Source: Paenibacillus sp. FSL M7-0420
Lineage (GTDB): Bacteria; Bacillota; Bacilli; Paenibacillales; Paenibacillaceae
NCBI RefSeq assembly: GCF_038002345.1
Contig: NZ_JBBOCJ010000001.1
Span: forward strand, 2,108,001-2,172,000
Direction: 5' to 3'
DNA: 64,000 nt
Positions 31,495 to 40,501 of this stretch are shown here, in pieces. Position numbers and translations under genes: made by a program. Position 1 is the first letter of the stretch. Each line of letters opens with the position of its first letter. The notes under the pieces are model-generated. The model was not told the DNA's origin and searched no databases. It saw nothing but the letters and a program-made list of their open reading frames with translations.

Positions 31495-32637
31495 TTATTT
31501 GCTCATATCGTAATCCGGCATTCCAATGGTAGAGAACCACTGACGGATCTGCTCCTGGTCCTTGGAGAAGGTAAGGCCCAGCTGAAGCAGGATTCTTGCC
31601 TTCTGCGGGAGTAAATCGCCTGCACCGATGATACCTTTGGCTCCGGTGTCGTATACTGCCCCTGAGCCTGCTCGCGTAGCGCTTACGAATAGAACGCCCT
31701 TCTCGATAGCCGCTGTACGGGCTGCCTGCTGTGCGGTGGAGATGCCTCCGGCACCGTGACCCGCAGTTACGATCCCCTTAACCCCTTCATCAGCCAAGGC
31801 AGTAATGGGGGTTGCGGAGGCTTCCGTATAGCTGTATACAACATCAACCTTAGCCAGATCCTCCGGCTGGATCGTACTGAGATCAAAAGGAGTTTTCCAC
31901 TTCTCGGTTCCGGCATCCTTGACGCGGGCCGGTGCACGAACCGCACGAATCCGGTTCTCATCTACCGTCCCCAGAGCGCCGTACCGGCCTCCGCCGAAGG
32001 TATCCAGACGCAGCGCATCCGTCTTGGTAACTTCTCTGGCTGCAAAGAACTCATCATTCATCATCAGAACTGTACCATAGTAAGTGGTTTTCTGACTTGC
32101 AGCCAGCCGGATGGCATTCAGCAGGTTAGCTTCTCCGTCGAAGGAGATCGTATTGGATTGTCGCATGGACCCGGTGAAGATAACAGGCTTGGGACTGCGG
32201 ACAGTGAGATCAGTCCAGTAGGCCAGCTCTTCCATGATGTTGGTGCCTGTAGTAACAACTACAGCATGAACAGCCGGGTTGGCCAGTTCCTTGTCGATAG
32301 CGATGGTAAGGTTGTATAAGTCCTTGGAGGTGGTTTGCGCAGAGCTGATATTGCTTAGCTCTGTACTGGTGACATTGGCTATTTTGGATAGCTCGGGCTG
32401 TAGTCTTTGGATAATATCATTAATGGGTACCTTTGGCGTGCCGTACGTCTGAAACAGCTCTCTGGAAGGAGAAGTGGAGGTAATGGTTCCTCCGACACCG
32501 ACCACTACGACATTGGGAATGATTCTCCCGGGTGTGGTGATTTCGGCGGCCTTCGTGATAGAAGGGAAGGATAACATGGTGAAGAGAACCAACAGAGCGG
32601 TAAAGAGACTTAGACTTCTTTTGTGCATAAGATTCAT
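31495..32637 (-). CDS. Secreted type II L-asparaginase-like protein with Asp-to-Asn change at the active site
   Basis: A 380-residue secreted protein that would hydrolyse L-asparagine to aspartate and ammonia. A signal peptide (1-31) is followed by the asparaginase fold. The first nucleophile motif is GVGGTITST (Thr51), the second is TGTNIMEELAYW (Thr132-Asn133), and the third is REVTKTD (Lys205). In known asparaginases the second motif is TGTD or HGTD, so Asn133 replaces the catalytic Asp. This may lower or change activity. GAGGAGGT lies before the ATG. The upstream 170 bases are very AT-rich and hold no other gene. Confidence 0.82.
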   Translation of the reverse strand: MNLMHKRSLSLFTALLVLFTMLSFPSITKAAEITTPGRIIPNVVVVGVGGTITSTSPSRELFQTYGTPKVPINDIIQRLQPELSKIANVTSTELSNISSAQTTSKDLYNLTIAIDKELANPAVHAVVVTTGTNIMEELAYWTDLTVRSPKPVIFTGSMRQSNTISFDGEANLLNAIRLAASQKTTYYGTVLMMNDEFFAAREVTKTDALRLDTFGGGRYGALGTVDENRIRAVRAPARVKDAGTEKWKTPFDLSTIQPEDLAKVDVVYSYTEASATPITALADEGVKGIVTAGHGAGGISTAQQAARTAAIEKGVLFVSATRAGSGAVYDTGAKGIIGAGDLLPQKARILLQLGLTFSKDQEQIRQWFSTIGMPDYDMSK

Positions 32638-32802
32638 AAGTGACCTCCTCTTAATTTGATCTCTGTGTAAGTATATATGACATTTTTCATAATTGTCAAA
32701 ATGATAATTTTACTTTTATGTAAAATAAATTCATAAATATGCATAAAAATTTAAAAAAATTAATTTTATGTGATTATACAAAACATATAAATGACACATA
32801 CA

Positions 32803-33057
32803 TTACATATAAGTCCGTAACCATGAGCGATCGCCCATCAGGTGTATAGAGGGGATTTCATCTGGAGCTGCAATTAGTCTGTCAAAAGCCTGGTAAAGAT
32901 CCAGCTTCTCTTCCAGTGGAACTGCATGTTCATCACCGGTATCGCTCTGCGAGTGATCCTCCATGTAAGTCACCCGTTTGTTTCGGTTAAGATGGTCAAT
33001 AGCGATGTTGATGACAATCCGGGTCATCCGGGTCTCGAAATACTGCGGGTTTCAGTA
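32803..33057 (-). pseudogene. Remnant of an ECF sigma-factor gene
   Basis: Reading minus from about 33057, the frame gives QYFETRMTRIVINIAIDHLNRNKR, close to sigma region 2.3-2.4 of ECF sigma factors (W...I..N...D..R..KR). After that come an acidic linker (DHSQSDTGDEHAVPLEEKLDLYQAFDRL) and a stop. The N-terminal half and region 4 are missing, so it is a fragment. The surrounding DNA on both sides is AT-rich without genes. Confidence 0.6.
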
Positions 33058-33224
33058 TCCGGCAAAAAGTTATAAAACGATTTCCATTTTGTTTGAATGT
33101 CAGTTAACATAACGCAAATAGTTATTTTAGTTGCGCATTTTAGATGATTTTGTCGAATAATAGGATTTTAATGAAATTTCAAGCTGATAAAATAGACCTA
33201 TATCCAAATAAGGGGTGAATGAAA

Positions 33225-34262
33225 ATGAAAAAGTGGTTGAAGGTGTCACTTATTATGACAATGATGGTGGTTGTGCTCTCGGCGTGCGGAGGAAACAAAG
33301 CGAATGAAGGCGCGGCGGGCGGCAGCACGAATAAGCTGGTAGTCTATACCCCTAATAGTGAAGCGATGATTAACGCACTTATTCCGGCCTTTGAGAAGCA
33401 GACAGGCGTTACCGTAGAGCTGGTATCGGCGGGCAGCGGTGAGCTGATCAAGCGGATTCAGTCAGAGAAAACAAACCCGTACGCGGACGTTATGTTCGGC
33501 GGAGCTTTCGCCCTGTTCAATGATAATGCGGACCTGTTCGAGGAATATGTCTCTTCTAATGATAAGGATCTGTTGCAGGGACACACGAATACGACAGGGA
33601 TCATGACCTCTTATGTCTCTGACGGAAGTGTGCTGCTGGTGAATACGAATCTGGCAGGCGACATTCCGATTAAGGGCTATGCGGATCTGCTTAATCCGGC
33701 GCTGAAGGGCAAGATTGCCATGGCGGACCCTGCGAACTCCAGCTCGGCATTTGCCCAATTGACGAATATGCTCAGAGCGATGGGCGGCGATTATACCTCA
33801 GAGGCAGGCTGGGATTATGTAGCCAAGCTGCTGGAGAATCTGGATGGCAAAATTGCGGGCGGCTCCAGTAAAGCGCACAAGAGCGTCGCGGACGGCGAAT
33901 ATGTGGTCGCGTTGACATACGAAGATCCGGCAGTCAGCTATGTCAGAGACGGTGCCCCGGTTAAGGTCGTGTACCCCGAAGAGGGCGCGGTATTTCTGGA
34001 TGCGGTAGCGGGAGTGGTCAAGGGCTCGCCGAATCAGGAGAACGCCAGGAAGTTCATTGACTTCCTCATTTCCAAAGAAGGACAGGATGCACTGGGACAA
34101 GAGACCACGAACCGTCCGTTACGCTCGGATGCGGTAATCGCAGACTTCATGACACCGATGGACCAGATCAAGGTGATCGATGAGGATGTGGCTTATGTTG
34201 CTGAGAATAAGGCGGCGATTGTGGAACGTTATAACGAGTTGTTTACGAGTATTGCTAAATAA
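33225..34262 (+). CDS. ABC-transporter substrate-binding lipoprotein (iron/phosphonate-type family)
   Basis: A 345-residue lipoprotein (lipobox LSAC, Cys21) that captures a substrate outside the membrane. The fold is that of FbpA/phosphonate/PotD-like binding proteins: LVVYTPNSEAMINALIPAFEKQTGV, YADVMFGGAFALF, NPALKGKIAMADPANSSSAFAQL and IDFLISKEGQDAL. The paired Tyr residues used for ferric iron in FbpA are not evident, so the substrate may be something else, for example a phosphorylated or anionic compound. The ATG at 33225 has AAGGGGTG seven bases upstream; the ATG two codons earlier is too close. First gene of an importer operon followed by a YesM/YesN pair. Confidence 0.88.
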   Translation: MKKWLKVSLIMTMMVVVLSACGGNKANEGAAGGSTNKLVVYTPNSEAMINALIPAFEKQTGVTVELVSAGSGELIKRIQSEKTNPYADVMFGGAFALFNDNADLFEEYVSSNDKDLLQGHTNTTGIMTSYVSDGSVLLVNTNLAGDIPIKGYADLLNPALKGKIAMADPANSSSAFAQLTNMLRAMGGDYTSEAGWDYVAKLLENLDGKIAGGSSKAHKSVADGEYVVALTYEDPAVSYVRDGAPVKVVYPEEGAVFLDAVAGVVKGSPNQENARKFIDFLISKEGQDALGQETTNRPLRSDAVIADFMTPMDQIKVIDEDVAYVAENKAAIVERYNELFTSIAK

Positions 34263-34307
34263 TCCAAGCTACTGAACAGCTAAATAGAGAGAAGGCGGGT
34301 GTGCAAC

Positions 34308-35414
34308 ATGAGCGTCGCAATATCCTTCAAGAATATTGTCAAAAAATATGGCGACACCACCGTAATCCCCGAGCTGTCCCTGAACATCCAAAAGGGTGAG
34401 TTCTTCACCCTCTTGGGTCCTTCAGGCTGCGGGAAGACGACACTGCTGCGGATGGTGGCTGGCTTCAACAGTATTGAAGGCGGGGATCTCGGCTTCAACG
34501 ATAAAGTCATGAACAACGTCCCTCCGGGCAAACGGAACATCGGAATGGTCTTTCAGAATTACGCCATTTTTCCCCATCTAAGCGTGTCGGAGAATGTAGC
34601 CTTCGGGCTGGAGAACCGTAAAGTGGGCAAGGAGGAGCGGCAGCGCAGAGTCGCAGAGATTCTGGATACGGTGCAGATTGAAATCTACAAGAACAGAATG
34701 CCCAAAAATCTGTCTGGCGGGCAGCAGCAGCGCGTAGCCCTTGCCCGTGCTATCGTCATTAATCCCGATGTGCTGCTGATGGATGAGCCGCTGTCCAATC
34801 TGGATGCGCAGCTCCGCGTGGATATGCGTAACGCTATCAAGCGTATCCAGCGTGAGGTGGGAATTACGACAGTCTACGTCACGCATGATCAGGAAGAGGC
34901 GATGGCGGTATCCGACCGGATCGCGGTGATGAAGTCCGGTATCATCCAGCAGGTGGGAACACCGCGGGATATCTATCAGCGTCCGGCCAATCTGTTCGTC
35001 GCCACCTTCATCGGGCGGACCAATGTTATTGCAGCGAAGCTGGAGAGGGGAGCCGGAGGCAACGCAGTTCTTCATATGGGCAGCAGCTATTCACTGGAAG
35101 TCCCGGGGCTTCAAGAGGAATTAATATCCGCTGCAACGGCAGAGGTGAAGCTCTCGGTCCGGCCGGAGGAATTCGTACTGGCTGAAGACGGAACAGGTCT
35201 CACGGGAACTGTGGTGAACAATGTATTCCTGGGGCTGAACACCCACCTGGTGGTGGCGCTTGAGAACGGGCAGGAGGTGGAGATCATCCAGCAGTCAGCC
35301 TCCACTCAGGCGGTGGAGATCGGACAGCAGGTGAAGCTTGCCATTCTCCCTGGAACGGTCAATGTCTATGATGAAGCCGGGGAACGCAATCTGAACCGGG
35401 GGATTCGGCTATGA
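34308..35414 (+). CDS. ABC importer ATP-binding protein (FbpC/PotA type)
   Basis: A 368-residue ATPase. The nucleotide-binding domain has Walker A GPSGCGKTT, Q-loop VFQNYAIFPHL, signature LSGGQQQRV, Walker B LLMDEPLSNLDAQ and VTHDQEEAM. A C-terminal TOBE-like domain (about 250-365) is present, as in spermidine, iron and phosphonate importers. The ATG at 34308 has AAGGCGGG eight bases upstream; the GTG three codons before is unlikely. The stop overlaps the ATG of the permease gene (ATGA). Confidence 0.92.
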   Translation: MSVAISFKNIVKKYGDTTVIPELSLNIQKGEFFTLLGPSGCGKTTLLRMVAGFNSIEGGDLGFNDKVMNNVPPGKRNIGMVFQNYAIFPHLSVSENVAFGLENRKVGKEERQRRVAEILDTVQIEIYKNRMPKNLSGGQQQRVALARAIVINPDVLLMDEPLSNLDAQLRVDMRNAIKRIQREVGITTVYVTHDQEEAMAVSDRIAVMKSGIIQQVGTPRDIYQRPANLFVATFIGRTNVIAAKLERGAGGNAVLHMGSSYSLEVPGLQEELISAATAEVKLSVRPEEFVLAEDGTGLTGTVVNNVFLGLNTHLVVALENGQEVEIIQQSASTQAVEIGQQVKLAILPGTVNVYDEAGERNLNRGIRL

Positions 35415-37066
35415 GCGGCCGGATGAAGCGCTGGGACATCTGGTCGCTGATTACCTTTGTTATTTTTGCCGGATATCTGGTATTCCTGGCTCTGCCCTTG
35501 TTCATGCTATTGATAAAAAGCTTCTTCGACGGCAACACCGGAGAGTTCTCACTCGCCTACTTCCATAAATTCTTCAGCAAGGCTTATTATATGAACGCAG
35601 TGTGGAACAGCATCAAGGTTACAGTGAGTGTTACCCTGCTGTCTATCCTGGTTGCTGGGCCGCTGGCCTACATTATGACGATTGCCAGAATCAAAGGCAG
35701 CGCTGCGGTGCGGATTCTGATTCTGATCTCCTCCATGTCCGCTCCGTTTATCGGGGCGTATGCCTGGATTCTGCTGCTCGGACGCAGCGGGGTGATCACT
35801 GCCTTCATGTCCCGGGTCTTCGGGTTCACGATGCCAGATATTTACGGTTTCTCCGGCATTCTGCTGGTACTGACGCTTCAGTTGTCTCCGCTGATCTTCA
35901 TGTATGTATCAGGGGCGCTGAAGAATGTGGACAACTCCCTGATGGAAGCGGCGGAGAGTATGAACTGTACGGGGCTGCGCAAAATGTGGAAAATACTCGT
36001 GCCCCTGATTACGCCGACCCTTCTCGCCGGAGGACTGCTTGTCTTCATGCGGGCGTTCGCGGATTTCGGCACACCGATGCTGATCGGTGAAGGGTACCGG
36101 ACGGTGCCTGTCCTGATTTTCAACGAATTCATCAGTGAAGTCGGGGGAGATGACGGCTTTGCTGCGGCAATCAGTGTGATTGTTGTGTTGTTCGCGGTCG
36201 CAGTATTCCTGCTCCAGAAGTACGTGGCGAACCGGAAGTCGTACAGCATGAGTGCGCTGAATCCGATTGAACCGAAGAAGCTGAAGGGAGCGGCCAATCT
36301 GGCGGCCCACGCCTATGTGTATCTGTTCACGTTACTGGCGCTGATGCCTCAGGTCTATGTTGCCTATACCTCCTTTCTGAAGACCTCCGGCAAAATATTC
36401 GTCGACGGTTATTCGCTGGACAGCTACCGGGCGGCCTTCTCCAAAGTGGGAGATGCGATCTACAACACCTTCATGATGGCCAGTATCACGATTGTGATCA
36501 TTACGCTGGCAGCGGTGCTGATCGCCTATGTAACGGTGAAACGCAAAGGTGCGGCAGCGAATGTTCTCGATACCTTCACGATGCTGCCTTATATCGTACC
36601 GGGCTCGATTCTGGGGATAGCCCTGCTCGTGACCTTCAATAAAGAACCACTGGTGCTGAGCGGCACCGCCGTGATTCTGATTGCTGCTTTTGTCATCCGG
36701 CGTCTGCCTTATACGATCCGCTCCAGTGCTGCTGTGCTCCATCAGGTGAATGACAGCATAGAGGAGGCGGCGATCAGTCTCGGAGCCTCTACCTTGAGGA
36801 CGTTCTTCAAGATTACAGTGCCGATGATGATCTCCGGGGTATTCGCCGGGGCAATTATCAGCTGGATCAGCATTATTACAGAGCTTAGCACCTCGATTAT
36901 TCTGTATACAGGGAAGACCCGGACGATGACAGTAGCGGTCTACACTGAGGTAGTACGCGGCAATTATGGTGTAGCTGCTGCCTTATCGACACTGCTGACG
37001 GCGATCACAGTACTGTCCCTGCTGCTGTTCTTCAAGCTCTCCGGCAAAAAAGAAGTAACCATGTAG
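35411..37066 (+). CDS. ABC importer permease, two permease domains fused
   Basis: A 551-residue membrane protein with about 12 TM helices. It contains two BPD_transp_1 domains: EAA-type loops lie in EAAESMNCTGLRKMWKILVPLITP (first half) and EEAAISLGASTLRTFFKITVPMMI (second half). Fused permeases of this kind belong to the FbpB/ThiP family. A single polypeptide therefore forms the whole channel for the binding protein and ATPase encoded upstream. The ATG overlaps the ATPase stop. Confidence 0.92.
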   Translation: MSGRMKRWDIWSLITFVIFAGYLVFLALPLFMLLIKSFFDGNTGEFSLAYFHKFFSKAYYMNAVWNSIKVTVSVTLLSILVAGPLAYIMTIARIKGSAAVRILILISSMSAPFIGAYAWILLLGRSGVITAFMSRVFGFTMPDIYGFSGILLVLTLQLSPLIFMYVSGALKNVDNSLMEAAESMNCTGLRKMWKILVPLITPTLLAGGLLVFMRAFADFGTPMLIGEGYRTVPVLIFNEFISEVGGDDGFAAAISVIVVLFAVAVFLLQKYVANRKSYSMSALNPIEPKKLKGAANLAAHAYVYLFTLLALMPQVYVAYTSFLKTSGKIFVDGYSLDSYRAAFSKVGDAIYNTFMMASITIVIITLAAVLIAYVTVKRKGAAANVLDTFTMLPYIVPGSILGIALLVTFNKEPLVLSGTAVILIAAFVIRRLPYTIRSSAAVLHQVNDSIEEAAISLGASTLRTFFKITVPMMISGVFAGAIISWISIITELSTSIILYTGKTRTMTVAVYTEVVRGNYGVAAALSTLLTAITVLSLLLFFKLSGKKEVTM

Positions 37067-37148
37067 CTGTAGTCCGGGCCCGCGCCAGCGGGTACCGGGC
37101 TTTGCTGCATCCTGATGTATAATAGCAGGACGAATAGGAGGAGAAGGC

Positions 37149-38867
37149 ATGGGGGCAAAAAGGAGCTTCAAGGACTCGCTGCGCAGACTGTTTTTGCTGC
37201 ATACGCTTGTGCCGATTTCCATTCTGTTTGTGCTGTTCCTGATGTTCATGATGATCAATTCGCGGTTCCTGCTCATCAATCAGACGACAGAAGCGGGCAA
37301 AAAAATCAAGCTGGCGATGGAGGAGGTCTACAGCTCCTACGTTAAGGAAATGAATGAAGCTTCGGCGCTGGATTCCGTTAGGGCGTTCACAAGTGTGCAG
37401 TTCCGAGGTCCTGAGGTGTTCGAGCGGTTCTATGCCTTCAATAACCGGCAGCGGGTGAAGAGTATTATGTATATCATGGGTACAGACGGAGACATTCTGG
37501 CCTCCTCTGCCAACTATGGCTCTGATTCCTCTGACCTTGCGCTGCAGGCTATCGCCCGGCGGATGCACACTCAGGGCCTGACGGAATTGGCCGAGACCAA
37601 CCCTATCCGCTTCTCGCATGACCGCTATACTGCTTATACGTTTGCCAAGGCAATTACCGGCAGCGGGGGAGTGCAAGGATATCTGATCTATCAATTGTAC
37701 GAGCTGGATCTGCAGAAGCTGCTCTTTGTGCAGAATAACGAAATTGCCGTAGTCACCGATCCCTACCGGACCATCATTGCCACAACCAATAATCTGACTC
37801 AGGGCCTGATGAACAAATACAGCCTGACCAGTGATTCCAAGGGCTACGTATGGATCGATAACGGAAAATATTACAGTAAGGAAACGTACCTCCCGTTGTC
37901 GCAATGGCGCATTTACACGTTAAGTGCCGCCGAAGGGAACCGGAGCGCCTATTTGTCTCTGGCTGTATTTTTTGTGATGGCAAGTCTGCTGCTCTGGATT
38001 GTCATTTGGTATTCGGCCCGCATTATCTCCACGCGCCAATCGAGGGCGATCGATAAGCTGATCTATGCCGTCAGAGAGCTGCAATCCGGCAATATGGATT
38101 CTTACGTGTACATCGGAACCGGTGACGAGTTCGAGACGCTGGCGAATCAGTATAACCAGATGCTTCAGCGCCTGAATGAGCTTGTCGCCCAGAATACAGA
38201 ACTGTCTGATCTGCGCAGAGTCATTGAAGTGAAGCATCTGCAATCGCAGTTTCATCCGCATTTCATATTCAATGTACTGGAGACGCTCCGTTACGCCATT
38301 ATCGTGGATAATCGGCTTGCCCAGGATATGGTGCTTACGTTGTCCCGCCATCTGCGCTACAGTATAGGCAACGAGCAGGATCATGTGGTGCTCGGGAATG
38401 ATCTGGAATATATAGCAGGCTATATGAAGCTTCAGCAGATCCGCTTCAAGGACAGGCTCCATTACCGCGAGGAGGTGGATCAGGCGGCCCGGACGGCGCT
38501 CGTTCCCCGGCTGATGCTCCAGCCCGTGATTGAGAATACCATTAAGTACGGCTACCGCCAGCGTCAATCGGTTGCGGTTACGGTGCTGGGCTGGGTAGAG
38601 GGGACGGATCTCATTCTTGAAGTGAAGGATGATGCCGGAGGAATGAGCAGGGAGCGGCTTGCGGAGGTACGGGACATCATGCATTCACAGGATAACCGTG
38701 CCCCGCATATCGGGCTGCATAATCTGCACCGGCGGCTGGTGCTGATGTACGGCGACCGTTACGGGATTGAGCTGGACAGCACGCAGGGAGAAGGCACCGT
38801 CGTTACATTCAGATTGCCATACCGGAAGGAGGAGACAGATGTTCAAGGTGCTGCTGGTAGAGGATGA
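37149..38867 (+). CDS. YesM-type sensor histidine kinase linked to the ABC importer
   Basis: A 572-residue membrane kinase: TM helix (about 15-36), large extracytoplasmic sensor region (about 40-270), TM helix (about 275-297), HAMP (about 300-350), His_kinase domain with QSQFHPHFIFNVLETL (phospho-acceptor His371) and HATPase with PVIENTIKYGY, DDAGGMS and IGLHNLHRRL. TAGGAGGAGAAGG precedes the ATG. This family usually senses the extracellular substrate of a neighbouring ABC importer, in line with its position. Its end overlaps the regulator gene by 29 bases. Confidence 0.9.
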   Translation: MGAKRSFKDSLRRLFLLHTLVPISILFVLFLMFMMINSRFLLINQTTEAGKKIKLAMEEVYSSYVKEMNEASALDSVRAFTSVQFRGPEVFERFYAFNNRQRVKSIMYIMGTDGDILASSANYGSDSSDLALQAIARRMHTQGLTELAETNPIRFSHDRYTAYTFAKAITGSGGVQGYLIYQLYELDLQKLLFVQNNEIAVVTDPYRTIIATTNNLTQGLMNKYSLTSDSKGYVWIDNGKYYSKETYLPLSQWRIYTLSAAEGNRSAYLSLAVFFVMASLLLWIVIWYSARIISTRQSRAIDKLIYAVRELQSGNMDSYVYIGTGDEFETLANQYNQMLQRLNELVAQNTELSDLRRVIEVKHLQSQFHPHFIFNVLETLRYAIIVDNRLAQDMVLTLSRHLRYSIGNEQDHVVLGNDLEYIAGYMKLQQIRFKDRLHYREEVDQAARTALVPRLMLQPVIENTIKYGYRQRQSVAVTVLGWVEGTDLILEVKDDAGGMSRERLAEVRDIMHSQDNRAPHIGLHNLHRRLVLMYGDRYGIELDSTQGEGTVVTFRLPYRKEETDVQGAAGRG

Positions 38868-39669
38868 GGAGATGATCCGCAAGGGGCTGCGTTTCACCTT
38901 CGATTGGATGGGGGCAGGCTGTGTCGTGGTAGGGGAAGCCGAGAATGGCGAGGACGGACTGCGTCAGATCGCCGAGCTCCGGCCTGATATCGTCATTGTT
39001 GATGTGAATATGCCGCTGCTGGACGGAATTGGCATGATTGAGCAGAGCGTAGAAGAGGCCGATTGCAGTTACATTATCCTATCGGGCTACGATGAGTTCA
39101 GACTGGCCAAGGATGCCATCCGGCTAGGCGTGACCGAGTACCTGTTGAAGCCACTGGAGCAGGAGCAGCTATTGGCTGCACTGGAGCGGGCCAAGGGGCA
39201 GCTGGCGATGAAGCGGCAGTACTCGGCTATGCTGACATCAGGTGGTACTAACGGGGAAGCGCTACAAGCTTCTGTCGTTAAGCTCCCCGGGAAATCGTCC
39301 CGTTACGTGTCGAGGATGATCCGGTATGTTCAGGAGCATTATGCGGAGAAAATCGGGATTAAGGATCTCGTGGAAAGCCTGGGAGTAAGCGCCACCTACT
39401 TGAATCAGAAATTCAAAAGCGAAACGACCTATACCTTCAACGATTTCTTGAACCGTTACCGTATCCAGAAGGCGATGGATCTGCTGCGCAGCGGAGAGGA
39501 CAAGGTGTATGCCATTGCCGCCGATGTCGGCTATAAAGACTATAAATATTTCATTGCAATCTTCAAGAAATATGCAGGCTGCACACCCAGCTACTACCAG
39601 GAGCGGTACGGCCTTGGACAGAACAGCGGGGAAGCGGCAAGGGACAGTCATACGAAACAGGCAGACTAA
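38839..39669 (+). CDS. YesN-type response regulator with AraC DNA-binding domain
   Basis: A 276-residue regulator. The receiver domain has VEDEEM, Asp55 in IVDVNMPLLDG, LSGYDEF and LLKPLEQEQL; the C-terminal AraC domain (about 170-270) has two helix-turn-helices, the second with VYAIAADVGYKDYKYFIAIFKKYAGCTPSYY. The ATG at 38839 has GGAAGGAGGAG upstream and overlaps the kinase gene in another frame. The pair probably activates the importer operon at 33225-37066. Confidence 0.92.
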   Translation: MFKVLLVEDEEMIRKGLRFTFDWMGAGCVVVGEAENGEDGLRQIAELRPDIVIVDVNMPLLDGIGMIEQSVEEADCSYIILSGYDEFRLAKDAIRLGVTEYLLKPLEQEQLLAALERAKGQLAMKRQYSAMLTSGGTNGEALQASVVKLPGKSSRYVSRMIRYVQEHYAEKIGIKDLVESLGVSATYLNQKFKSETTYTFNDFLNRYRIQKAMDLLRSGEDKVYAIAADVGYKDYKYFIAIFKKYAGCTPSYYQERYGLGQNSGEAARDSHTKQAD

Positions 39670-39704
39670 GGGGCGGCGGTAAGCGCCGCCGCTTCTTAGT
39701 CTGC
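39661..39704. terminator. Hairpin between the YesN gene and the siderophore ATPase gene
   Basis: GCAGACTAAG pairs with CTTAGTCTGC in the outer part and GGCGGCG with CGCCGCC inside, around GTAAG, making a very long stem. The left arm includes the regulator stop codon. A T-run is missing, so it may act as a bidirectional barrier or transcript stabiliser. Confidence 0.6.
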
Positions 39705-39733
39705 CTAAGTGTAACCTGTCATTAAGCTGATAG

Positions 39734-40501
39734 TTACCTTGTCTCCAGATAGGCAATGCCCAGCGCCCCGGTGACCGGATTGCGGTAGGTCTCGCACTCC
39801 ACATCGAAGACCTCGCGGATTAATTCCTTCGTTAGAATATCCTCAGGGACTCCGCTGGCCGCGACCCGGCCTTCCTTCATCACATACAGATAGTCGCAGT
39901 ATTCGGCGGCCAGGGTGAGATCGTGGAGGGCGGCGAGAATGCCGATATCAAGCTTTCGGACGATATTCAGAATCTGCAGCTGGTATTTGATATCCAGATG
40001 GTTGGTCGGTTCGTCCAGGATCATGAATTCCGGCTGCTGGGCCAGCACACGCGCCAGAATGACACGCTGCTTCTCGCCCCCGGATAAGGAGTTATAGCTG
40101 CGGCCTGTGTGCCCCTCCAGATTAACCTTGCGGAGTGCAGCCGTGACAATGTCAGCGTCCTCCCGGCTGTCGGTTTCCAGCATGCCTTTGTGGGGCGTCC
40201 GGCCCATCGCCACCATCTCACGAACGGTGAAGTCGAAGCTCAGCTCGTTGAACTGGCCGACTACGCCCAGCTTACGGGCCACAAGCTTCGGGCTGGCCTT
40301 GATCACATTAAGCTCAGAGAGGAAGACCTCTCCCTGACGGGGCTTGATGACCTTGTAGATGCTTTTGAGCAGCGTCGATTTGCCGCAGCCGTTCGGGCCG
40401 ATTAGGCCGACGAATTGCTTGTTTTGCACCCTCAGCGAGACCTCCTGCACAATCTTCGCCTCACCGAAAGAGACGCTTAGCCGTTCAACATTCAGATTCA
40501 T
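39734..40501 (-). CDS. Siderophore ABC transporter ATP-binding protein (FepC/FhuC type)
   Basis: A 255-residue ATPase for ferric-siderophore uptake. Walker A GPNGCGKST, the family-typical LLKSIYKVIKPRQG, signature LSGGEKQRV, Walker B FMILDEPTNHLDIKYQ and HDLTLAAEYCD are present. Its ATG overlaps the stop of the permease gene upstream by one base, so the two are coupled. The Fur-type promoter at 41766 drives both. Confidence 0.93.
   Translation of the reverse strand: MNLNVERLSVSFGEAKIVQEVSLRVQNKQFVGLIGPNGCGKSTLLKSIYKVIKPRQGEVFLSELNVIKASPKLVARKLGVVGQFNELSFDFTVREMVAMGRTPHKGMLETDSREDADIVTAALRKVNLEGHTGRSYNSLSGGEKQRVILARVLAQQPEFMILDEPTNHLDIKYQLQILNIVRKLDIGILAALHDLTLAAEYCDYLYVMKEGRVAASGVPEDILTKELIREVFDVECETYRNPVTGALGIAYLETR

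Noticed and set aside
37032..37904. Minus-strand frame of 290 codons opposite the YesM kinase gene
   Set aside because: Antisense shadow; the plus-strand frame has full kinase motifs.
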